Origin: Bacillota bacterium
GTDB taxonomy: Bacteria > Bacillota > Clostridia > Lachnospirales > Lachnospiraceae
Assembly (NCBI GenBank): GCA_023392615.1
Contig: JAEVYT010000036.1
Coordinates: 124,001 to 188,000 of the forward strand
DNA: 64,000 nucleotides
Direction: 5' to 3'
Position numbers and translations under genes: made by a program. The notes under the pieces are model-generated. The model was not told the DNA's origin, did not search any database, and worked only from the letters and a program-made list of their open reading frames with translations. This document shows positions 53,610 through 62,691 of this stretch, in pieces. How positions within the stretch are numbered: position 1 is the first letter of the stretch; each line of letters opens with the position of its first letter.

Positions 53610-54413
53610 TTGATCTTACCAGGTGTACATCAGGCATTGAAAGCGAATGGAGAAATCTATTATCGATCCTCAATCACTTATGGAGGAAAACATATTAGTT
53701 TAGGCAGCTATTCTGAGGAACTAGAAGCTAATCAATCATACCAATTGGCGTCGGAAGTTTTATTAAGAGCCGACAAATATATCATTGAAGATTATCCCTC
53801 AAGCTGCATTCTTTCCTTTCATAAATGGGTTGTATTGATTAATTTTAGAGATAACCAAATTTATTTTAAAAACCCAATCTATCTTAAAAAGAGATATTTT
53901 GTATATTATATTGATGAAACAAACCCTCTCAAATTCAGTGCAGAAGATTTATTTTATTACGCCCGTCATAAAATCATGAGACGAGGAGGCTATCTCTTTG
54001 TTTCTGATTACGGAATGCAGATTGGTATTCTATCCCGTTACGGAATTAAAAATTATGCTGTTGCAGGGAAAGATTATATATTTGTCAATGGAGATAATAC
54101 AGATTTCAGATATCAGAACATTGAAGTAATTAATCCATATCATGGCGTATCTAAGATTTATGTCAAAAACAAACCAATTTATATGACTAAAATTCATATC
54201 AACGGTGACTATATGGTAGGTAAGTACGATTCAGCCACAGAGGCTGCTATTGCTTATAACAAAGCTGCTTTATTACTAAACAATTGTGGTTTGGATAAAA
54301 ACTTTCCTGAGAACTTTATTGAGGGGATCGATGAGATTGCTTATGCCACTATCTTTCAAAAAGTCAGTTTAGCAAAAAAATTCAGAATTTACGCAGAGAG
54401 TTTTAGAGAATAG
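53610..54413 (+). CDS. Protein with AP2-like DNA-binding repeats, unknown role
   Basis: A TTG start at 53610 is chosen because AGGAGG ends five bases upstream; 267 residues. The N terminus (YYRSSITYGGKHISLGSYS, about residues 18-36) and the C-terminal part (MTKIHINGDYMVGKYDSATEAAIAYNKAALLL in outline, about 191-222) both resemble AP2/ERF domains, three strands followed by a helix. The middle has FVNGDNTDFRYQNIEVIN (near 150), like the strand-loop of HNH/homing endonucleases, but no clear His-Asn-His triad. It may descend from a homing endonuclease. It stands alone upstream of rnpB. Confidence 0.65.
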   Translation: MILPGVHQALKANGEIYYRSSITYGGKHISLGSYSEELEANQSYQLASEVLLRADKYIIEDYPSSCILSFHKWVVLINFRDNQIYFKNPIYLKKRYFVYYIDETNPLKFSAEDLFYYARHKIMRRGGYLFVSDYGMQIGILSRYGIKNYAVAGKDYIFVNGDNTDFRYQNIEVINPYHGVSKIYVKNKPIYMTKIHINGDYMVGKYDSATEAAIAYNKAALLLNNCGLDKNFPENFIEGIDEIAYATIFQKVSLAKKFRIYAESFRE

Positions 54414-54499
54414 AACCTATTTTTTATATTTTATAAAGATAATGTAGAATTACATTATAATATAGAAGAAACATGTTTTATGGTGACCAACAATTCTCA

Positions 54500-54528
54500 T
54501 TTACATTTGCTTTATGTCATGGTAGAAT
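54500..54528 (+). promoter_or_regulatory. Promoter of rnpB
   Basis: TTTACA (54500-54505), 17-bp spacer, TAGAAT (54523-54528), seven bases before the predicted 5' end of the RNA. Confidence 0.8.
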
Positions 54529-54535
54529 ACAACCT

Positions 54536-54893
54536 GTGAGTAGTACAGATGGTCGCGCCTATTATAGGTGAGGAAAGTCCGGGCTTCACAGGGCAGGGTG
54601 CCGGATAACGTCCGGTGGAGGCGACTCCAAGGCTAGTGCAACAGAAATATACCGCCAGAGCTTACTCTGGTAAGGATGGAAAGGTGGCTTAAGAGACCAC
54701 CGCCTTGTTGGTAACAACAGGGGCAGATGTAAACCCCACTCGAAGCAAGACCGAACATAAAGCAATACGGCTGCCCGCCGTGCTTTAGGGTAGGTCGCGT
54801 AGTATCTGCGTAAGCGGTGCTGGAGCCACATGGTAACATGTGGTCAAGATAGATGACCATTCAAGACATAACCCGGCTTATCGTGCTGCTCAT
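54536..54893 (+). ncRNA. rnpB: RNase P RNA, class A
   Basis: Conserved blocks in order: GAGGAAAGTCCGGGCT, ACAGAAATATACCGCC, GGTAAGGATGGAAAGGTGG, AAGAGACCACCGCC, AGATAGATGACCATT and ACATAACCCGGCTTAT. P1 forms from GTGAGTAGTAC (54536-54546) and GTGCTGCTCAT (54883-54893), eleven pairs, fixing both ends. It is the catalytic RNA that trims tRNA 5' ends with RnpA. Class A is the form of most bacteria and of Lachnospiraceae, unlike class B of Bacillus. Confidence 0.98.
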
Positions 54894-54908
54894 ATCAGAA
54901 TAAAATCA

Positions 54909-54945
54909 AGGCTGTCGTACTTAATTAGTATGACAGCCCTTTTAT
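54909..54945 (+). terminator. rnpB terminator
   Basis: AGGCTGTCGTACT (54909-54921) / AGTATGACAGCCC (54927-54939) followed by TTTTAT, 16 bases after the RNA's 3' end. Confidence 0.9.
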
Positions 54946-55024
54946 AAATCCTGCATTATAAATTTTATAACGAATAAAGATTAAGGAGTTAATGTCCCCT
55001 ATTATTCACTGTTTCACTTAGTAA

Positions 55025-56689
55025 TCATACCTTGAAACAGCTTCCTCCCACAAATTCTTTTAAAATCGAGTTCTGTGGTACAGTTTCGCTCGGCGTGCTA
55101 ATAAAATAATCCAGAAATTTTAGTAACCGTTTTGCTTCCACATATTCTTCGCTGTTGTGATCTATGCCAAATAAAATTGGTTCCGCATATTGTTTTAATA
55201 CAGCCAGTTCATATATCAATGCAGAGTTAAACATTACATCCGCATCTTCCTGGAATGGGAAGATATTCTCATCCTCTCCTCTACGGACGGAAGGCCACAT
55301 TGAGATAGTTCTCTGAGCAGAGGCTCCTCTTGTTCTGGCATCTCGAACCATTCGACGGATCAATCGTCCGTCCGTAGTCGGAATCCGATTATGTTCATCA
55401 ATATTAAGCTGTGTGAGTGCACTAATGTAAATTTTGAATTTACTGTCTCTTGGCAAGGAATAAGATAACGCATCGTTTAGACAATGAATCCCTTCGATTA
55501 CAAGAATATCGTTCGCCCCTAATGTAAGAAAATTATTTTTGTATTCTCTTTTTCCTGTAACAAAATTAAAGTTTGGTATATCAACGGTCTTTCCATTTAA
55601 TAGATCCGTCATATCTTTATTGAATTGTTCCAAATCGATAGCCCCTAGGGTTTCAAAATTATATTCACCTTTCTCATCCTTCGGAGTTCTCTCACGATCG
55701 ACAAAATAATTATCCACCGCGATAGGATGCGGTTTTAGTCCATGCGCCTTAAGTTGGATACTAAGTCGATATGAGAATGTAGTCTTTCCAGAGGAGGAAG
55801 GACCCGCTATCATAATAAATTTCTTATTTCCGGCTTTTTTTATACTCTCTGCAATATCACTTATTTTTTTCTCCTGAAGTGCCTCCTGTACCAGTATCAG
55901 ATCATTCATCTTACCCTGTGCTATAATATCATTTAGTGCACCAACATTCGGAATACTCAACATTTTAGCCCAATGATTTGATTCCTTGAGTGTCTCATAT
56001 AACTTCACCTGAGGAACAAATGATTCGACCAATGTGGTATTCTTCTTATTTGGGAGTAATAGCATAAATCCGTCATCATAATCAATTAAATCAAAATATT
56101 TTACAAAACTTGAACTTGGGGGCATGTATCCGTAAAAATAGTCTTCAAACCCATCCAGACTATAAATATTAGCCTTGGATACACGACGATAACGAAATAA
56201 TCTCTCTTTATCATACATACGATATTGGCGAAATAATTCAATAGCATCATCCGTTCCAATGCTTCGTTTTACAAAAGGAATATCCCGATTGATTATATCC
56301 TCCATACGCTTCTTCACTGATACGATTCGTTCCTTCGTCAACGGGACTTTACCATCATAATCACAGAAAAGTCCATTCCCTACTGTGTACTCCACAGAGA
56401 CCTTTTCTACATTTCCTTCTCCAAACTCAGCATAGAAGGCCTTTAACATTACTAGAATTAATCCGCGTTGGTAGGTTTTCCCCCCCGCATCATCCCCTGT
56501 TGTTACAAAACGAATGGTACAGTCATGCTTAGCCAGTTTAAACAATTCTCTTAAACGATTATTTACAAAAGCTAATATAATCTGGTCTTTATAGTCTTTT
56601 TGAAAATCCTTACTGATCTCCAAAAGCGAGATATTCTTTGGATACTCATATTGCTGACCATTAATCAATACTTTGATATTTGAATTCAT
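55025..56689 (-). CDS. TGS-domain uridine/nucleoside kinase
   Basis: Start at 56689 (MNSNIKVL) follows GAGGAG; 554 residues. An N-terminal TGS domain (about 1-65) and a threonyl-tRNA-synthetase-like second domain (about 66-220) precede a uridine-kinase P-loop domain with GPSSSGKTTFSYRL (about 285-298) and HPIAVDNYFVDRERTP. The domain order is typical of Firmicutes nucleoside kinases of this class; the TGS part suggests nucleotide-linked control but has no known ligand. It lies 19 bp after trmK. Confidence 0.92.
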   Translation of the reverse strand: MNSNIKVLINGQQYEYPKNISLLEISKDFQKDYKDQIILAFVNNRLRELFKLAKHDCTIRFVTTGDDAGGKTYQRGLILVMLKAFYAEFGEGNVEKVSVEYTVGNGLFCDYDGKVPLTKERIVSVKKRMEDIINRDIPFVKRSIGTDDAIELFRQYRMYDKERLFRYRRVSKANIYSLDGFEDYFYGYMPPSSSFVKYFDLIDYDDGFMLLLPNKKNTTLVESFVPQVKLYETLKESNHWAKMLSIPNVGALNDIIAQGKMNDLILVQEALQEKKISDIAESIKKAGNKKFIMIAGPSSSGKTTFSYRLSIQLKAHGLKPHPIAVDNYFVDRERTPKDEKGEYNFETLGAIDLEQFNKDMTDLLNGKTVDIPNFNFVTGKREYKNNFLTLGANDILVIEGIHCLNDALSYSLPRDSKFKIYISALTQLNIDEHNRIPTTDGRLIRRMVRDARTRGASAQRTISMWPSVRRGEDENIFPFQEDADVMFNSALIYELAVLKQYAEPILFGIDHNSEEYVEAKRLLKFLDYFISTPSETVPQNSILKEFVGGSCFKV

Positions 56690-56708
56690 ACTACGTACTC
56701 TCCTCTTT

Positions 56709-57431
56709 TTAATCACAAATTTTGAAATACTCTAAACCATGATCAATTAATTCCATTCTATCTTTTAATTCCTTCTCTCGTTGCTGTGCCTGGTCGGAAC
56801 TATTATGCTCCAACGCCTTATAAATCTCATTACAAATATCTAAATCCCAAAGCAAAAATTCTCGTAACACCATATTCCTACTCTCCAATAATAGCTTACC
56901 GTAATGAAAATGTTCCTCTTTGAATAGCGTATAATTCTGATCCTTATCAACGCTTTGTCTAGGAACCGCTTTCATCATAACATAATATTTACCATCCTCT
57001 TTTAGCATATTCTCTTCTATAATGATAAATTCCTGTTCTGATAACAAGTGTCTAACCTTATATATCTCAGATTGTGGCTGCAATATCAGTTCTCGAACAG
57101 TTTTCATAACATTCAGGCAATCAGTTAATATCTGAACCATCAACGCGCCACCCATACCGGCTATTACTACTGAATCAACTTCCCCTACATTCAACTCCAT
57201 CAATCCATTTGATTTTCTTGTTTCTATTTTCTCTATGCAGCCATATTTAATTATGTTTTCTTTTGCTCTATCTATTGGTCCCTGGTTGATATCCATTGCA
57301 ATTATATGTTCGGCAATTTGATTCTTAGCAAGATAAATAGATGTGTAGGCATGGTCACAACCCACGTCAGCCACTCTATTTCCCTTGGTCACCATATCCG
57401 CCACTGCTTGTAATCTCTTTGAAAGCTGCAT
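56709..57431 (-). CDS. trmK: tRNA (adenine-22-N1)-methyltransferase TrmK
   Basis: Start at 57431 (MQLSKRLQ) follows GGAGG; 240 residues. The SAM-binding motif is VADVGCDHAYTSIYLAK (about 20-36), with the VIAGMGGALM signature (about 92-101). It methylates A22 of class I and class II tRNAs; usual partners are rpoD and a YqfO protein. Here it follows rpoD after 540 bp of palindromic DNA. Confidence 0.95.
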   Translation of the reverse strand: MQLSKRLQAVADMVTKGNRVADVGCDHAYTSIYLAKNQIAEHIIAMDINQGPIDRAKENIIKYGCIEKIETRKSNGLMELNVGEVDSVVIAGMGGALMVQILTDCLNVMKTVRELILQPQSEIYKVRHLLSEQEFIIIEENMLKEDGKYYVMMKAVPRQSVDKDQNYTLFKEEHFHYGKLLLESRNMVLREFLLWDLDICNEIYKALEHNSSDQAQQREKELKDRMELIDHGLEYFKICD

Positions 57432-57549
57432 GTTGTCCTCCATTGTATGCTAAACACTGTTTACTGATTTTTTATATACTCTCTATTCTACCATGATTTG
57501 TCATATATTATCAACCGTAATGCAATGTGATTAGTAGTAACCATATTCT

Positions 57550-57640
57550 AGGGAGAGTTGCTGGCAGATGTCTAGGAGATGGGTTGGTATATTGAAGAAC
57601 ATTCCAACCCATCTCCTGACTTCTATCAGCAACCTGTCTT
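57550..57640. repeat. 91-bp palindrome E16, same termini as E9
   Basis: Perfect stem GGAGATGGGTTGG (57575-57587) / CCAACCCATCTCC (57604-57616) inside GTTGCTG / CAGCAAC arms. Its ends, TTCTAGGGA-n3-GTTGCTG and CAGCAACCTGTC, match those of E9, while the inner stem differs. Confidence 0.8.
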
Positions 57641-57791
57641 AGTTATCTTCTACTAGAAAATAAATCCTTGTAATTGTACGCATTGTATCTAATATCGGTC
57701 TATGATACCGTAGGATGATATTTGGTTCAAAATAATTGTGCTTAAATTTTTTTTATTTGCTAACGAAACCAACCCCACCCCTACATAATAT

Positions 57792-57916
57792 CTAAGAGAA
57801 TGGGCTGTTTCAAAATATAATCTCCAAATATGCCCCTACGATACACTTCACGTTATTATATAACGATAGTATAACAGGTTCCTTAGGATTATTATTTTGA
57901 AACAGCCCACTCTAAG
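57792..57916. repeat. 125-bp imperfect palindrome E17 between trmK and rpoD
   Basis: Arms CTAAGAGAATGGGCTGTTTC and the mirror ending TGGGCTGTTTC-AAAATAA... pair for about 28 bases (57792-57821, 57885-57916); the centre holds CGTTAT / ATAACG. The GGGCTGTTTCAAAAT end resembles a block inside E9 (GAGCTGTTTTAAAAT). It follows the rpoD stop by 58 bases and may end that transcript, but there is no T-run. Confidence 0.75.
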
Positions 57917-57973
57917 TACTACAGTTTATCAAACAATTAGTTATGAATCTGAAAAATGATATTTAAATAATTT

Positions 57974-59068
57974 TTACTCTAAATAATCCTTCAGCTTACG
58001 GCTACGGCTAGGATGTCTTAGCTTACGTAGAGCCTTTGCTTCAATCTGGCGAATACGCTCTCTGGTTACATTGAACTCTTTACCGACTTCTTCCAAAGTA
58101 CGAGCTCGTCCATCATCTAATCCAAATCGAAGACGTAAAACCTTCTGTTCTCTCTCGGTTAAAGTTCCTAGCACTTCTACTAACTGTTCTTTTAACAGTG
58201 TAAATGCAGCCGCATCAGCAGGAACAGGTACATTATCATCTTGAATAAAATCGCCTAGATGGCTATCTTCCTCTTCACCAATCGGTGTCTCTAAGGATAC
58301 CGGCTCCTGAGATATCTTCTGAATCTCACGAACTCTATCAACCGGCATATTCATAACCTCAGAGATTTCCTCTGGTGAAGGCTCTCTACCTAACTCTTGT
58401 AACAACTGACGCTGTACTCTTGTTAACTTATTGATTGTCTCTACCATGTGTACCGGAATACGAATCGTTCTCGCTTGATCTGCAATTGCTCTTGTGATAG
58501 CTTGTCTAATCCACCAGGTCGCATACGTACTGAATTTATAACCTTTACGATAATCAAACTTCTCTACCGCTTTAATCAAGCCAAGATTACCTTCCTGAAT
58601 CAGGTCAAGGAATAACATACCGCGTCCTACATAACGCTTTGCAATACTTACAACCAGTCGTAGGTTTGCTTCAGCCAGACGTTTTTTTGCATATTCATCA
58701 CCCAGCTCCATTTTTCTTGCCAATTCAATCTCTTCATCTGCATTCAAAAGCTGAACCTTTCCTATTTCCTTTAAATACATACGCACTGGGTCTTCAATAT
58801 TAATACCCTCAGGAATTGATAGATCTATGGTTTCTAATTCCTCTTCATCTTCTAGAATGATATCCTCTTCATCTTCTTCGGATATCCTAAGAACATCGAC
58901 ATTATGCTTTTCGAGATAATCATATATTTTTTCTATGCGCTGTGGATCCAATTCCATATCCGCGAAAAAATCGTTAACCTCCTGGAATTCGAGTACATTT
59001 TTCTTTTTCTCAGCAAAAGCCAGTAATTCTTTCAGTCGCTCCGTAAATTTAACTATATTGTCGTCCAT
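57974..59068 (-). CDS. rpoD: Primary sigma factor SigA/RpoD
   Basis: A 364-residue sigma factor. A short region 1.1 (about 1-60) and an acidic stretch [14 protein letters not shown] (about 60-75) are followed by region 1.2 [11 protein letters not shown], region 2 with [18 protein letters not shown] and [15 protein letters not shown], region 3 and region 4 ending in [20 protein letters not shown]. Size matches the short primary sigma of Firmicutes. It follows dnaG by 108 bp, the conserved macromolecular-synthesis order. Confidence 0.98.
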   Translation of the reverse strand: MDDNIVKFTERLKELLAFAEKKKNVLEFQEVNDFFADMELDPQRIEKIYDYLEKHNVDVLRISEEDEEDIILEDEEELETIDLSIPEGINIEDPVRMYLKEIGKVQLLNADEEIELARKMELGDEYAKKRLAEANLRLVVSIAKRYVGRGMLFLDLIQEGNLGLIKAVEKFDYRKGYKFSTYATWWIRQAITRAIADQARTIRIPVHMVETINKLTRVQRQLLQELGREPSPEEISEVMNMPVDRVREIQKISQEPVSLETPIGEEEDSHLGDFIQDDNVPVPADAAAFTLLKEQLVEVLGTLTEREQKVLRLRFGLDDGRARTLEEVGKEFNVTRERIRQIEAKALRKLRHPSRSRKLKDYLE

Positions 59069-59176
59069 AGATAATCCTTCCTTTTCTAACTCTTATTATA
59101 TTTTAACCATCATTTTATGAAGTATGCAATCCGGGCTACTTGGGGATTATAACTCCGGCTCTTCATTTCGGTTAAT

Positions 59177-60952
59177 TTACAAATGCATCTGCTTTTTCTT
59201 AAGTTCCATTTTTTCCTGAATAATTTTCATAAGTAGGGCTGTATCATTTTTTTGCGTTGCTTGTTGACTTTGGTAATCTAGGCTGTGCTCCTTTAATTTC
59301 ATTAAAGTATCATTAAGTGCCTTTCTCTTACCGGCCTCATCAATCTCGCCCCTGATCTCTGCAGAAAATAGTCCAGCAACTTCTGATTGTTCCTCTTTAT
59401 TCTGAAAGCAGTTTATTATTTTTGCAGGTATTACTGCCTGCTCTTTCTCATATTGGTCAAAGACTAATGCTGCAACCTCTTTATAAATTCCTTCTGTAAA
59501 ATCCTCTGGACCTAGAAATCCTTTGATTTTATCAAAGAGGGAATGATCTTCGATTAGCCAGGTAAGCATAAGCTTTTGAGATTTAGATATTCCGTCTTCC
59601 GGAGCCTTCTTGCCCCCAGAAGAATCCAAACGATACTCCTTGGGCTCATTTAATCCTACCACAATCTGTGACCCCAGCCTGTTCACTAACTTACGCAGCT
59701 GCTCCACATCAATCTGATATTCCTTAGCAATCGCATCAATATAAAAGTTTCTCTCTAATTCCTCTCCAAAACCAATCAACTTTTTGGCGGTTTCATGAAA
59801 AAACTTTGTCTTTTGTTCCGGATCAGCCATATTATAGCCAGTCTGAAGCACATCAATTTCAAAGAAGAAGCTATTCTTAGCTTCATCCAGCCTCATCTGA
59901 TATTCCTCTGCTCCCAGCGCTTTGATGAATTCATCCGGATCCTTATACGGCTTCATATTAACCACTTTTATGGATAACCCTACATCCTTTAATATAGGGA
60001 TTGCTCGAAGTGCCGCTTGCGTTCCGGCTGAGTCACTATCAAAGGTAAGTAATACTTCATTCGTATACCGTTTTAACAGATTTGCATGGAACATGGTAAA
60101 TGCAGTTCCAAGTGCGGCCACCGCATTCGTAAATCCTGCTTGGTGAAGAGCAATTACATCCATATATCCTTCGCATATCAATAACTGTGTTTTCCTTGAC
60201 GATCTTGCATAATTTAATCCATAGAGATTTCTACTCTTATCAAAAAGCATGGTTTCCGGAGAATTTAGATATTTAGGTCCTCCTTCTCCCATAACGCGTC
60301 CGCCAAATCCGATTACTTTATGATTTACGTCCATGATTGGAAACATAACACGGTTCCAGAATTTATCCGTTCCACCTCGTTGTTCATCAATTGTTACCAA
60401 TCCTGAGAGTTTCAAAAAACCGTCATCATATCCAAGACCTTTCAGATATTTGTATAAATCATCACTAAACTTATTGGAGTAACCAAGTCCAAATTGCTTG
60501 ATCGTCTCTTCTAACAGTCCTCTATTGACCAGATATTCATGAGCAGCTTGTCCTCTCTTAGAAGCCAACTGGTAATAAAAATACTTCGCTGCCTGCTTAT
60601 TAACCTCAAGTAATCTGCCCTTTAAATCGGACTGTCTCTTAGCCTCTTCTGAGTACTCTTGTTCCGGAAGAGCTACCCCAGCACGCTCTGCCAAATGTCT
60701 CAATGCTTCGATAAATGTATAGTTTTCATACTCCATAATAAAGGTGAATACGTTCCCTCCGACTCCGCAACCAAAGCAATGATACATCTGCTTTGAGGCG
60801 CTCACGGAAAAAGATGGCGTCTTCTCATTATGGAAGGGGCATAGCCCCATATGATTGCTGCCTTTTTTCTGCAATCTTATGTAGGTACCTATTACACTAA
60901 CAATATCATTTTTACTTCTGATTTCTTCTACCAGTTCGTCTGAATAAAACAT
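59177..60952 (-). CDS. dnaG: DNA primase DnaG
   Basis: A 591-residue primase. The N-terminal zinc-binding CPFHNEKTPSF / YHCFGCG pair (about residues 38-63), the RNA-polymerase/Toprim core with EGYMDVIALHQAG (about 263) and TFDSDSAG (about 303), and a helicase-binding C terminus are present. Upstream is dgt, downstream rpoD. Confidence 0.98.
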   Translation of the reverse strand: MFYSDELVEEIRSKNDIVSVIGTYIRLQKKGSNHMGLCPFHNEKTPSFSVSASKQMYHCFGCGVGGNVFTFIMEYENYTFIEALRHLAERAGVALPEQEYSEEAKRQSDLKGRLLEVNKQAAKYFYYQLASKRGQAAHEYLVNRGLLEETIKQFGLGYSNKFSDDLYKYLKGLGYDDGFLKLSGLVTIDEQRGGTDKFWNRVMFPIMDVNHKVIGFGGRVMGEGGPKYLNSPETMLFDKSRNLYGLNYARSSRKTQLLICEGYMDVIALHQAGFTNAVAALGTAFTMFHANLLKRYTNEVLLTFDSDSAGTQAALRAIPILKDVGLSIKVVNMKPYKDPDEFIKALGAEEYQMRLDEAKNSFFFEIDVLQTGYNMADPEQKTKFFHETAKKLIGFGEELERNFYIDAIAKEYQIDVEQLRKLVNRLGSQIVVGLNEPKEYRLDSSGGKKAPEDGISKSQKLMLTWLIEDHSLFDKIKGFLGPEDFTEGIYKEVAALVFDQYEKEQAVIPAKIINCFQNKEEQSEVAGLFSAEIRGEIDEAGKRKALNDTLMKLKEHSLDYQSQQATQKNDTALLMKIIQEKMELKKKQMHL

Positions 60953-61072
60953 AGTGTATTACTCCTTCCATCTAAATTCATCACGAAACTAGTAACGGCA
61001 TAATCTGCTTTCCCCTTTGAGCTTCGTATAATAATTCTTCCCGATTTTTCAACCATAATCAATAAAACCGGG

Positions 61073-62095
61073 TTAATACACACTCCAGGAAGATGGAATC
61101 ATTAATTCTTTGAACTTCGTAATCGCATAATTATCTGTCATTCCTGCAATGTAGTCGCATACTACGCGGTAGAGAGGTTCATTCAGTTGTTCCATTCGAT
61201 GAATATATTCTGCCGGTAAATAACTTGGATGCTCTATATAGTAGATAAATAATTGCTCAAGTAAACGTTCCGCTTGCTCTTCCTGACTTTTTGCCTTCTT
61301 ATTTAAATAGACACTTTCAAACATAAATTTACGTAAATTACGCATAGCTGTCTCTATCTCCGGTGTCATAATGATATCATTCTTATTTTCACTGTTTGTG
61401 ACAATATCATGAATCAGCGTATTTAGGCGTTCCCCCAAACTATGACCAAGAACCTCTGTATATTCCCTCGGGATATCCTCTTCCTTCATCAGCTGAGCTC
61501 TGATTGCATCGTCAATATCATGATTAATATATGCTATTTTATCACATAACCGAACAATCTTCCCCTCCAAAGTGGAAGGTTTTCCTGCTGTTTGATGGTT
61601 CATTATCCCATCTCTTACTTCCTTCGATAAATTCAATCCTAATCCGTGCTTTTCTAACACTTCTACAACACGAATACTTTGCATGTGGTGCTCAAAACCC
61701 TTAGGGCAGATACGATCGAGTGCTCGTTCCCCTGCATGACCAAATGGTGTATGTCCCAGATCATGCCCCAATGCAATCGCTTCCGTCAAATCTTCATTTA
61801 ACAAAAGTGCCTTTGCAATCGTTCTGGATATCTGAGAAACTTCCAATGTGTGAGTGAGTCTGGTTCTGTAATGATCCCCTTCCGGTGAAAGAAAAACCTG
61901 TGTTTTATGTTTTAGCCTGCGAAATGCCTTACAATGGTAGATACGATCTCTGTCCCTCTGGTAGATGGGACGAATATCACATGGTTCTTCATATACATCT
62001 CTTCCAAGCGATTCATCGGAAAACGCCGCAAAGGGACTTAAGATCTCATGCTCTCTCTGTTCCTGTTTCTGCCTAATATTTAACCTATGCTCCAT
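61073..62095 (-). CDS. dgt: dGTPase-like HD-domain triphosphohydrolase
   Basis: The ATG at 62095 (MEHRLNIR) has AGAGGTG six bases upstream; 340 residues. The HD motif is seen as RLTHTLEVSQ (about 73-82) and ALGHDLGHTPFGHAGE (about 104-119), with MNHQTAG and the DKIAYINHDIDDA segment (about 178-190). The family hydrolyses dNTPs to nucleoside and triphosphate. It heads the dgt-dnaG-rpoD cluster, common in Clostridia. Confidence 0.93.
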   Translation of the reverse strand: MEHRLNIRQKQEQREHEILSPFAAFSDESLGRDVYEEPCDIRPIYQRDRDRIYHCKAFRRLKHKTQVFLSPEGDHYRTRLTHTLEVSQISRTIAKALLLNEDLTEAIALGHDLGHTPFGHAGERALDRICPKGFEHHMQSIRVVEVLEKHGLGLNLSKEVRDGIMNHQTAGKPSTLEGKIVRLCDKIAYINHDIDDAIRAQLMKEEDIPREYTEVLGHSLGERLNTLIHDIVTNSENKNDIIMTPEIETAMRNLRKFMFESVYLNKKAKSQEEQAERLLEQLFIYYIEHPSYLPAEYIHRMEQLNEPLYRVVCDYIAGMTDNYAITKFKELMIPSSWSVY

Positions 62096-62396
62096 ATCTT
62101 CACCTCTGGTCCACTTCGAAGTGGTCATATAATTGTGTGAATGAGTTCTATCTTGCCATAGTTATAAAACATTATTCCAAATTCCTAATATGTATATTCA
62201 TAAGACGAATTCGTGCCTATACTACTAATATTCTACAAAGACTGCCTATTTCCTTTTTTTATTTTTAAAAATTTAATTCTTAGTCATTTTAAGTAAATTG
62301 CCAAAGTAAATTCCAGTCCGCATCTTTCACAAGCCTACGTAACTTTAACAGATAGAATGTACATATTTTTGAACTTCTATATTACATGTTAAAAAC
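62096..62396. other. Intergenic region upstream of dgt
   Basis: About 300 bp with no ORF or recognised motif; it must contain the dgt promoter, which I could not identify with confidence. Confidence 0.4.
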
Positions 62397-62447
62397 AGCG
62401 TGTAATCATTATTAAGATGTGAATATTCATCATAATAATTACACGCT
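62397..62447 (-). terminator. Terminator of the feoB operon
   Basis: Arms AGCGTGTAATCATTATT (62397-62413) and AATAATTACACGCT (62434-62447); on the minus strand the stem is followed by GTTTTTAA. Confidence 0.8.
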
Positions 62448-62470
62448 ACTTTAATATAAACTGTATACTA

Positions 62471-62635
62471 TTATTTCTTGTCACAGTTTTCTTTTATCGA
62501 ACAATTCGAACAAGAGGAACATCCTCCGCAACAAGTTTTGCCTGCTTTTAGATCCTTCACTTTCTTATAAACCACATAACCGGTATAAGAAAAGATAGCA
62601 ACTCCCAGTAACACTTCAATCAATATCTCAGTCAT
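62471..62635 (-). CDS. FeoB-associated Cys-rich membrane peptide
   Basis: A 54-residue protein: one membrane helix (about 4-23), a basic stretch and a C-terminal Cys cluster (CCGGCSSCSNCS...C). This matches the FeoB-associated Cys-rich membrane protein family (first seen in the virus attachment protein p12 Pfam). It follows feoB by 56 bp on the same strand. Its role is probably in iron handling at the transporter, but it is untested. Confidence 0.9.
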   Translation of the reverse strand: MTEILIEVLLGVAIFSYTGYVVYKKVKDLKAGKTCCGGCSSCSNCSIKENCDKK

Positions 62636-62691
62636 AAAGCAATCACTCCTTTACCGCTAATACTGGATTTTTTAATTCTGTATCAAAAACA

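Noticed and set aside
54586..54860. Minus-strand ORFs of 75-81 codons across rnpB
   Set aside because: They lie antisense within the RNase P RNA, lack ribosome sites and reflect its conserved structure.
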